Shown here in pieces: positions 19,488 through 28,700 of a stretch of 64,000 nt of DNA. How positions within the stretch are numbered: the first letter of the stretch is position 1; each line of letters begins with the position of its first letter. The translations under genes and the position numbers were made by a program. Origin of the DNA: Actinobacillus porcinus (GTDB taxonomy: Bacteria > Pseudomonadota > Gammaproteobacteria > Enterobacterales > Pasteurellaceae); NCBI RefSeq assembly GCF_901764995.1, contig NZ_CABFKI010000002.1, positions 62,001-126,000 of the forward strand, in the 5' to 3' direction. The notes under the pieces are model-generated. The model saw only the letters and a program-made list of their open reading frames with translations, did no database searches and was not told the origin of the DNA.

Positions 19488-19631
19488 AATATTTCCTAAA
19501 CACTAGAGTAAAATTCTCGGTTATTAAAACATGAACGGATTAAACTGTTAAGTAAAATTGGGTTCAACTGGAAAAAATACCGCACTTCAGGTAAAATTCC
19601 CGCAATTTTTAGCAAATTTAAGGTTATTACA

Positions 19632-21689
19632 ATGTCAAAACAAAACCGTCAAATCCTTGTTACTTGTGCGTTACCTTACGCAAATGGCCCCATTCACCTA
19701 GGGCATATGCTTGAACATATTCAAGCGGATATTTGGGTGCGTTTCCAACGTATGCGTGGCAACGAAATTCACTTCGTTTGTGCAGACGATGCCCATGGCA
19801 CACCAATCATGCTAAAAGCGGATCAAATGGGGATTACGCCTGAGCAACTTATTGCAGATGTACAACAAAGCCATTACGCGGATTTCTGCGGTTTTAACAT
19901 TAGTTTTGATAATTATCATTCTACCCATAGTGAAGAAAACCGCGAGTTATCAGAAATGATTTACACGCGTTTAAAAGAAAACGGCTTTATTAAAAGTCGC
20001 ACCATTTCGCAATTATTTGACCCTGAAAAATCCATGTTCTTGCCTGACCGTTTTGTAAAAGGCACTTGCCCGAAATGTAAAGCGGAAGATCAATATGGCG
20101 ATAACTGCGAAGTGTGCTCAGCTACTTACAGCCCTACAGAATTAATCAACCCTCGTTCAGCAGTATCGGGCGCAACGCCGGTGGTTAAAGAAAGTGAACA
20201 CTTCTTCTTTGATTTACCGAGTTTTGAAGCCATGCTTAAAGAATGGAACCGTTCGGGCGCGTTGCAATCGGAAGTGGCGAACAAAATGCAAGAATGGTTT
20301 GATAGCGGGTTACAACAATGGGACATTTCGCGCGATGCGCCGTATTTTGGCTTCAAAATCCCGGGCACAGAAAATAAATATTTCTACGTTTGGTTAGATG
20401 CGCCTATTGGTTATATGGCGTCTTTCAAAAACCTATGCAAACGCGAAAATATTGATTTTGATACCTTCTGGAAAAAAGACAGCAACGCAGAGCTTTATCA
20501 TTTTATCGGTAAAGACATTATGTATTTCCACAGCCTATTCTGGCCGGCAATGTTAGAAGGGGCAAATTTACGCAAACCAAGCAATATTTTTGTCCATGGT
20601 TATGTGACCGTGAACGGTGAGAAAATGTCAAAATCCCGCGGAACCTTTATCCAAGCGGCGACTTATCTCAAACATTTAGATCCGGAATGTTTACGTTATT
20701 ACTACGCGGCGAAGTTAAGCAACCGTATTGACGATTTAGACTTAAACCTTGACGATTTCGTACAACGCGTGAATACGGATTTGGTGAACAAATTAGTGAA
20801 CTTAGCTTCGCGTAACGCGGGCTTTATCCAAAAACGTTTTGACGGCAAATTGGCAGAAAAATTAGATGACGAAGCGTTGTTTAATGAATTTATTGCCCAA
20901 TCGGAACAAATCGCGACTTATTATGAAAACCGCGAATTTGGTAAAGCCATCCGTGAAATTATGGCGTTAACGGACAAAGCCAATAAATATGTGGACGACA
21001 AAGCCCCTTGGGTGATTGCCAAAGAAGAAGGACGCGATGCGGAATTACAGGCAGTGTGTTCGCAAGGGATTCAAATGTTCCGTGTGTTAATGGGTTATTT
21101 GAAACCGGTACTTCCAAAATTAGCGGAACGTTCGGAAGCTTTTTTACAAGCTGAATTAACCTGGGAAAATTTAGCCCAACCTTTATTGGCACATCAAATT
21201 GCACCGTTTAAAGCTTTGTTTAGTCGTTTAGATCCAAAACAAATTGACGCGATGATTGAAGCTTCTAAAACAGAAAATGCCGCGGTTAATGCCGCACCAA
21301 AAGCGGAAAAAACAACGGAAAAATCCACCGCAGTTTCTACCGAATTTGAGCCGGTGGAAGCTGAAATCAGTATTGATGATTTTGCCAAAATTGATATGCG
21401 AGTAGCAAAAGTCATTCACTGTGAAGCGGTGCCGGAAAGCAATAAGTTGTTGAAATTCCAATTGGATTTAGGTTTTGAACAACGCCAAGTCTTCTCAGGT
21501 ATTAAAGCCGCGTATAACAAACCCGAAGATCTGATTGGTCGTCATGTGATTGTAGTCGCAAACCTGGCACCACGTAAAATGAAGTTTGGTATGTCAGAAG
21601 GGATGATTTTATCCGCCGGCACCGGTGGGGCAGATTTGTTCTTGCTTGATGTGGATACAGGCGCAAAAGCAGGTAGTCGTGTGATGTAA
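19632..21689 (+). CDS. metG: Methionyl-tRNA synthetase
   Basis: Charges initiator and elongator tRNA-Met. It is 685 residues long, the size of the dimeric enterobacterial enzyme. The class I HIGH motif appears as HLGH at 22-25 and the KMSKS loop as [10 protein letters not shown]. The zinc-binding knuckle ([17 protein letters not shown]) lies near residues 146-162. After the anticodon-binding helices, a lysine/alanine linker (about 545-575) leads to the C-terminal tRNA-binding OB-fold ([15 protein letters not shown] to the end), which also dimerises. Divergent from apbC. An uptake core lies in the shared promoter region. Confidence 0.98.
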   Translation: MSKQNRQILVTCALPYANGPIHLGHMLEHIQADIWVRFQRMRGNEIHFVCADDAHGTPIMLKADQMGITPEQLIADVQQSHYADFCGFNISFDNYHSTHSEENRELSEMIYTRLKENGFIKSRTISQLFDPEKSMFLPDRFVKGTCPKCKAEDQYGDNCEVCSATYSPTELINPRSAVSGATPVVKESEHFFFDLPSFEAMLKEWNRSGALQSEVANKMQEWFDSGLQQWDISRDAPYFGFKIPGTENKYFYVWLDAPIGYMASFKNLCKRENIDFDTFWKKDSNAELYHFIGKDIMYFHSLFWPAMLEGANLRKPSNIFVHGYVTVNGEKMSKSRGTFIQAATYLKHLDPECLRYYYAAKLSNRIDDLDLNLDDFVQRVNTDLVNKLVNLASRNAGFIQKRFDGKLAEKLDDEALFNEFIAQSEQIATYYENREFGKAIREIMALTDKANKYVDDKAPWVIAKEEGRDAELQAVCSQGIQMFRVLMGYLKPVLPKLAERSEAFLQAELTWENLAQPLLAHQIAPFKALFSRLDPKQIDAMIEASKTENAAVNAAPKAEKTTEKSTAVSTEFEPVEAEISIDDFAKIDMRVAKVIHCEAVPESNKLLKFQLDLGFEQRQVFSGIKAAYNKPEDLIGRHVIVVANLAPRKMKFGMSEGMILSAGTGGADLFLLDVDTGAKAGSRVM

Positions 21690-21900
21690 ACCGCCAAGGG
21701 GAAATATCCCGCACCCAAATCACCCGTAGGAACAGGGTTTATCCCTGTCCGCAAACGCAAATACGGCGTGGGATTTTGGGCGAATCGTAGGGGCAAATCA
21801 CATTTGCCCCAAAATAATCGTGGGGACATCAGGGGCGAATATCCCGGCATGGCAGAGCCATACCGGGTTACGCATAAATCAGCCCCTTTGGGGCTGGGGA
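21690..21900. repeat. Cluster of palindromic repeats after metG
   Basis: Four dyads stand in a row: ACAGGG/CCCTGT (21731-21748); GGGGCAAAT/ATTTGCCCC (21790-21810); CCCGG-ATGG/CCAT-CCGGG (21843-21867); and CAGCCCC/GGGGCTG (21880-21896). The last two form a 54-base element that recurs inverted at 33468-33521. This is the first part of a 720-base gap without a gene; the rest holds the leader of the adhesin gene. Confidence 0.75.
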
Positions 21901-22026
21901 TTTATATCCAGCGCTGAAACCATTCAAATTTGTCTAAAAATCGTGGAAATAATGGGGGATTAGGGAATTTGGATATTTATTTTCCACTTTATTTCCATTA
22001 TAATTGATCTGTGTCAATGAATGTGT

Positions 22027-22090
22027 TTGACATTCTTTACATTACTTTACAATTTTTATACACAATTCTTACAAAAATTGTTGTAAAATA
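22027..22090 (+). promoter_or_regulatory. Probable promoter region of the adhesin gene
   Basis: A consensus -35 box TTGACA (22027-22032) is followed by TACAAT (22048-22053, spacing 15) and further AT-rich -10-like boxes, including TAAAAT (22084-22089). Which pair is used cannot be decided by eye. Transcription would begin just before the 10-bp tandem repeat, putting the repeat in the 5' leader. Confidence 0.45.
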
Positions 22091-22117
22091 ACCAAAGTTA
22101 ACGAGAAAGGGCTGGAT

Positions 22118-22186
22118 TGATGCTGCTTGATGCTGCTTGATGCTGCTTGATGCTGCTTGATGCTGCTTGATGCTGCTTGATGCTAC
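22118..22186 (+). repeat. Tandem 10-bp repeat, six-plus copies, in the adhesin leader
   Basis: The unit TGCTGCTTGA is repeated six times without a mismatch from 22121 to 22180, with partial copies on both sides. Perfect short repeats of this kind change copy number by slipped-strand mispairing. It lies about 225 bases upstream of the start of the giant adhesin gene, between a likely promoter and a terminator-like hairpin. Repeat arrays in the 5' region of the Haemophilus hmw adhesin genes tune expression in a comparable way. Confidence 0.9.
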
Positions 22187-22257
22187 GTTTTCTAAAGATA
22201 GTTTTAAGTTCAGAATGAGTTGTGTAGTTGTACCTAATTTATTATCAGGTTCGCATG

Positions 22258-22284
22258 GACGGCGCACAAAGCGCCGTCTTTTTT
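22258..22284 (+). terminator. Rho-independent terminator inside the adhesin leader
   Basis: GACGGCGC (22258-22265), loop ACAAA, GCGCCGTC (22271-22278), then six T. It is 125 bases before the adhesin start and 75 bases after the tandem repeat. It would either end a short leader transcript or act as an attenuator for the adhesin gene. Confidence 0.8.
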
Positions 22285-22735
22285 GTGAATGAAATATGCT
22301 GGTATGACTTCTTTTTTGCCTGCAAAGCCTTGGAGTGAGCATGGATGGCATAAATGACTGAGCTTGTCGCAATCTTATTGTATTACTTATCTATATTCAT
22401 AGAGGACTTATGAACAAAATTTTCAAAGTGATTTTTAATCGAGCAACAGGTAAAGCCGTTGTTGTGTCGGAATTAACCAAAGCTCACGGTAAAAGTGCGT
22501 CACAAACGGATGACCGCGCAAGTGTGGGATTATTAAATATCGGTGCAGCTGCCACAGCCGCTGTTTTATTAGGTTCAATGTCTGTAAGCTTAGATTCTTA
22601 TGCGGCAATTGCAGAAGGTTCAGCAACTGGGCAGGCTGCAATTGCGATTGGTGCGGGTTCAACAGCATCATCAGTAAATGCCACAGCGGTGGGGCAGAGG
22701 CTAAAGCGATTGGTGCAAATGCAACCTCTTTAGGT

Positions 22736-25700
22736 ATGAATGCTACAGCAACAGATGATAACACAGTAGCAATCGGTGCGAATGCAATCGTTCAAAACAG
22801 TGAAAAGGTTGGTGGTTTAGCGATTGGTAAAGGGGCGAATGCAACAGGTAAAGGTGCTTCTGCGATCGGTACATCATCCGTGGCGAATGCAATCTACGCA
22901 AGTGCTTACGGTGATACCACTAAAGTCTATGCAGAACGTGCAATTGCAATCGGTTTAGCAAGTAATATTTCTGCAGGCTCAACTAACGCCACCTTATTAG
23001 GTAGCCATGCAACCATTGGTGAAAACTCTGTGCGTGCCGTTTCTCTGGGTTCCGGTAACAACGTAAGTTCAGCAAATGCAACGGCATTAGGTTCAGGTAT
23101 CACAATCGGTACCGGTCTTGCAAATTCAGTGGTATTGGGTGCAAACTCTGGTACAGGTGGTTCACACGCTATTGCTAACGAAACAGGCGCAACGGTAAAT
23201 GGCGTAAGCTATTCAGGTTTTGCGGGTACGGTTAACAGCACAGGTAACTTTGTGAGCGTAGGGACTAACGCAACAGGTGGTCAACGTAAAATCATCAACG
23301 TTGCAGCAGGTAACGTGTCAGCAACTTCTACTGAAGCGATCAACGGTTCACAGTTATATATGGTGGCGAACGAGCTTAAAAACCAAATGGGCAGCTCTTC
23401 AATCAAATATTTCTCTGTAAAATCAACAAATGCAAATAACCAAAACAACAATGGTGCATCAGGTGACAATGCCATTGCGATTGGTCCAAATGCAACAGCA
23501 CAAGGAAATCAGGCCATTGCCATTGGTCTAAACAGTGCTTCAGCAGCAGGCAAAGCGAATACGGTTGCAATCGGTAACAATGCAAGTGTATCAGGTGATA
23601 GCGGTACAGCAATGGGTAACGCAGCGCGTTCTGCTAAAGATGCTCTTGCATTAGGCGTACTTGCGAATGCAACAGCAGAACGTGCGACAGCCGTTGGTCC
23701 TGTGGCAAATGCATTAGCAGGTAACGCAACCGCAGTGGGTAACCAAGCAAATGCTACATCTACTTTCGCAACGGCGATTGGTGACCAAGCTGTAGCAAAT
23801 ATTTCTCGTGGCGTAGCGTTAGGTGCAGGTTCTGTGACGACACGTGATATCGCAACCACAGGCGGTTACGATATCTTAACTAATAAGGCTTCAACCATAA
23901 CAGATAAAACTTGGAAAGCAAATGCAGCAGCGGTTTCTGTGGGTAATGCAACGCATACTCGTCAAATCGTAAACGTGGCGGCAGGTTCTGAAGACACAGA
24001 CGCTGTGAACGTAGCGCAATTGAAAAAAGTGGTTGAAAGTCGTGCGGACTCAACTCGTACTTATACGTTCTCTATTGAAAATGGCGCTTCAGCACAAGCA
24101 AATACTTCAGGTAATGCAGATACTTGGAATTTAACTACGAACGATTCATTAACCTTTGGTGCAAGTGGCGATTTAAATGTCACAACAGATGGTGCAGGTA
24201 AAATCGTTTATGGCTTATCTTCAACTTTCTCAGATAAGATCAATACCATTGAAACCACTGCAAACCAAGCAAAAGCAACAGCCGACACGGCTAAAGCGAC
24301 AGCTGATACTGCAAAAGCAACCGCAGATACCGCGAAAGCGACTGCAGACGATGCAAAAGCAACTGCAGATACCGCTAAAGCAACAGCTGATACTGCAAAA
24401 GCAACTGCAGATACCGCTAAAGCGACAGCTGATACTGCGAAAGCGACTGCAGACGATGCAAAAGCAACAGCTGATACCGCGAAAGCAACTGCAGATGATG
24501 CAAAAGCAACGGCTGATACAGCGAAAGCAACCGCAAACGATGCAAAAGCAACCGCAGATACAGCGAAAGCGACCGCAGACGATGCAAAAGCAACCGCAGA
24601 TACAGCGAAAGCGACTGCAGATGATGCAAAAGCAACGGCAGACACCGCGAAAGCGACTGCAGATGATGCGAAAGCAACAGCAGACGATGCTAAAGCTATC
24701 GCAGGTACAGGTAAAGACGGTAAAGACGGCTCTACAGGTACAGCAGGCGCAGCAGGTCAAGGCTTAACAGGCAAAGACGGCTTAAACGGCAAAGACTTAA
24801 CTACCAAAGTTAACGCATTACGTAACGGCGAAGCGGGCTCAGTGGTTTATACAGACGCAGACGGCAACCGTTTAGTGAAAGCGAACAATGGTCAATATTA
24901 CCCTGCAGCTCAAGTGGGCGAAGACGGCGAACCGCTAGCAGGTGCAAAACCTGAAGCAAATCCAATCGCTTCAGTAGTAAACCCGGATGGTTCTACAACA
25001 GCACCAACAACAATGGGTAATGTGAAGAGCAATATCGGTCCGAACAACGGCGCTGGTCCAATTACAGCAAACGATGCGAAAACTGCGGTGACAGATTTAT
25101 TAGATGACACCACAGGTTTAAACAACGTTGCAACCGTTGGTGATTTACAAGCGATTGCGCAAGCGGGCTTAGACTTTACGGGTAACAACAACGCTACCAC
25201 GGTACACCGTGCGTTAGGTACGAAATTAACCGTTGAAGGCGAAGGTTCAACAGAAGCAGGTTGGACAGGTAAATCAACGGCTGCGAACAACTTATATGTT
25301 GAAGCCGATGCGACAAACAACAAATTAGTTGTGAAAATGGCATCAGATTTAGCGAACTTAACCTCTGTGGCAGTGGTTGATCCTGCTGACCCAACTAAAT
25401 CAACAACGTTAAAACCAACAGGCACAACCGTTAAAGATGGCAACAAAGAAGCTACTTACGGCGTTGATGGCATTGGCTTAAAAGGCGATGATGGTGTAAC
25501 TACCACTTTAGGTCGTGATAAAGACGGCAACTTAACCGTGAAAAAAGGCGATGAACCTGCCGTTGCGTTAGCGACACAAGGTATTTCAGGTAACGGTGCT
25601 GACGCCAAAGACGGTTCTAACGGTACAACAGGCGCTTCAGTTACGGGCCCTACAGGTAAAGACGGCTTAAACGGCAAAGACTTAACCACCAAAGTAAACG

Positions 25701-28700
25701 CATTACGTAACGGCGAAGCGGGTTCTGTGGTTTATACAGACGCAGACGGCAACCGTTTAGTGAAAGCGAACAATGGTCAGTATTACCCGGCTGATCAAGT
25801 AGAAGATAATGGCGAACCGAAAGCTGACGCAACACCTGTAAAAAATCCAATCGCTTCTGTAGTAAACCCGGATGGCTCTACAACAGCACCTACAACAATG
25901 GGTAATGTGAAGAGCACCATTGGCTTAAACGGTAAAGATGCAAACGGTCCAATCGGTGCAGAAGCTGCGAAAAACGCAGTGGCGGGTACAGATGGTCAAT
26001 CCGGATTATTAGCGAAAAAAGGCGCTGAGTTAAACAACGCTGCAACCGTTGGCGATTTACAAGCGATTGCACAAGCGGGCTTAGATTTCACAGGTAATAA
26101 TGCTGCTGAAGACAAAGATGTTCATCGTCCATTAGGTACGAAATTAACCATCGAAGGCGAAACAACAAACGCGAACCAAACGAAAGCAGACTTTGGTGCA
26201 ACAGCTGCGAATAATATCCACGTTGAATCAAAAGGCGATGAGAACAAATTAGTGATCAGCCTAACGGAAGATTTAAAAGGTATTAACAGCGTTGACTTCA
26301 AACCGGCTGAAATTACTAACCCGGATGGTTCAACAACTTATGCTAAAGCAAACATCAGTTCAAAAGGTAATACTTACACTGAAACTGATAAAGATGGCAA
26401 ACCTGTAGAAAACGGTAAAACCGCTTCATACGGTTTAAACGGTACTGAAATGGTAGAAACCGATGCAGAAGGTAATAAGTCTGTTAGCACCACAACGGCA
26501 AAAGGTACTGATATTAAAGAAACTGCAAAAGATGGTTCAGAAAAAACCGCTTCTTATAAAGTGGGTGGCACTGAGTTAAAAGAAACTGCAGCAGACGGTA
26601 CAGAGAAAGCAGCTTCTTATAAAGTTGATGGTACAACATTAGAAGAAGTGGCAGCAGATGGTACAGAAAAATCTGCAGAATACAAAGTTGATGGTTCTAA
26701 AGTAACTGTGGTTGATCCAACAACAGGCGAAACTAAAGAAACCACAATGGATGCAGACGGTACACACGCAACTGTAAAAGATAAAGATGGTAACACAACG
26801 AAATCAGCAGATTACACAGCTGATGGTTCAACAGTGAAAACAGTTGATCCAACCACAGGCGAAGCGAAAGAAAGCACTTATGGTGCAGATGGCTTAAGCA
26901 CAAAAGCGTTGGATAAAGACGGTAACGTTACGAGCGAAACCACAGTTACCCCTGAAGGTGTGAACCTTTACGGTAAAGATGGTAAAGACGGCAAAGATGC
27001 TGAACCGGTTGCTTCTTTAACGAACAAAGTTGATGAAAACGGTAACAACAACCCAAGCTTAGCATTCGCTAAAGATGGCAAAGGCGATGACGCTAAAGGT
27101 ACTGGTTCTGTTACTGGCTTAAAAGACATCGAACGTAATTTAGATGGCACTGCAAAAGACAGAACTGCAGCTGCAAATGCAGGTTATGTGGATGATCGTC
27201 TGAAAGAAATGAACGATGGCAAACCATTTGAATATTTTGATAAAGATGGTAACCAAGTTGTTCGTGGTAAAGACGGTAACTTCTATGATCCAAAAGATTT
27301 AGAAGGTAAAGTTTACGATACAACTGCAGGAAAATACTATCCGGCGAAAGCTGATGGTACTGCGGATACAGCACAAACACCTGTTAAAGGCAAACCGGCT
27401 TCAGAAGTTGTGATTAAAGCAATGCCAAATGAAGCAGGCCCTGTTGCAATGGGTAATGTTGGAAGCGGATTAGGTTTAGAAGCTTACAATGGTAAACCGG
27501 GTGCGGATGGTAAAACGGTTCCTGCAAAATATGATGCAACTAATGCAGATAACGTTAAAGCGGCACAAGGCGCAGCAGATAAGTTATATGCTTTAGATGG
27601 TGATAAACTTAACAACGTGGTCACTGCAGGCGATTTACAAGCATTAGCAGTAGCGGGCTTAGACTTTACGGGTAACAACAACGCTACCACGGTACACCGT
27701 GCGTTAGGTTCAAAATTAACCGTTGAAGGCGAAGGTGCTTGGAACGGTCAAAACTCTGCAGCAAACAACTTGTATGTTCAAGCAGATGCAGCGAACAACA
27801 AACTTGTTGTGAAAATGAACGAGAACTTAACCGGTATCAACAGCGTTGATTTCAAACCAACTGAAATCACTAACCCGGATGGCTCAAAAACTTATGCGAA
27901 AGCAAGCATGAGCTCAGCAGGTAATACCTACGTTGAAACCGATAAAGACGGTAAAGCAGTACCAAATGGTAAATCTGCAACTTACGGCTTAAATGGTTCA
28001 ACACTGGCAGACGGTAAAGGCAATGTGACCGATATGACTGCAGCAGGTACAAATGTTGTTGATGCAGCAGGTAACAGCGCAACTTACGGTGCAAACGGCT
28101 CAAAAGTAGCTGATGCAGCAGGTAACACTGCAAACTATGGTGCGAATGGTTTAACAGTTGCTGATAAAGATGGTAACCCGGCAATTACGCTTGTGAATAA
28201 TGCTTCAGGCCCAAGCTTGAACTTTGCGAAAAACGCAGATGGTACGGGTACAGGTAAGATCACAGGTGTTGCGGCAGGCGATATCACACCGGATAGCACA
28301 GATGTGGTAACAGGTGCGCAAGTTTATGCGTTAAGTGGTGGTAATAATGTCACTATCAATCCGGCTGATGGTTCTACAACCTCAACAGCGAAAGATAAAG
28401 ATGGCAATATCATCATGACTACCGATGAAAACGGTAACCAAGTAGAGAAACAATACACGTTAACCACTTACAACGTGGAAGGTCAAACTGAGTTTGTAAC
28501 AAACTCTGTGATTACTGCGGTTCATAATATGAACGAACAAGGTATCAAGTTCTTCCATACAAATGATGATAAAGTGACACCAGTTGACCAAACCGGTCCT
28601 AACGGTATTGACTCAAGTGCTTCAGGTGCTTATGCAACAGCGGTGGGTTACCAAGCGACAGCATCAGGTACTAACGCGCTTGCAATGGGTAAAGGTGCGA

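Noticed and set aside
22037-22372. Minus-strand frame with SSIKQHQAAS repeats across the 10-bp array
   Set aside because: It exists because the array has no minus-strand stop in this phase. The flanks have no conserved features, and it runs through a terminator.
24269-24688. CRISPR-like regular array
   Set aside because: Units are contiguous, 21 bases long, without unique spacers, and translate in frame to a heptad repeat.
24208-24760. Long minus-strand frames with SAVAFA or cysteine-rich repeats opposite the adhesin stalk
   Set aside because: They mirror the 21-bp repeats of the plus-strand gene in other frames. They have no ribosome site and their composition follows from the repeat.
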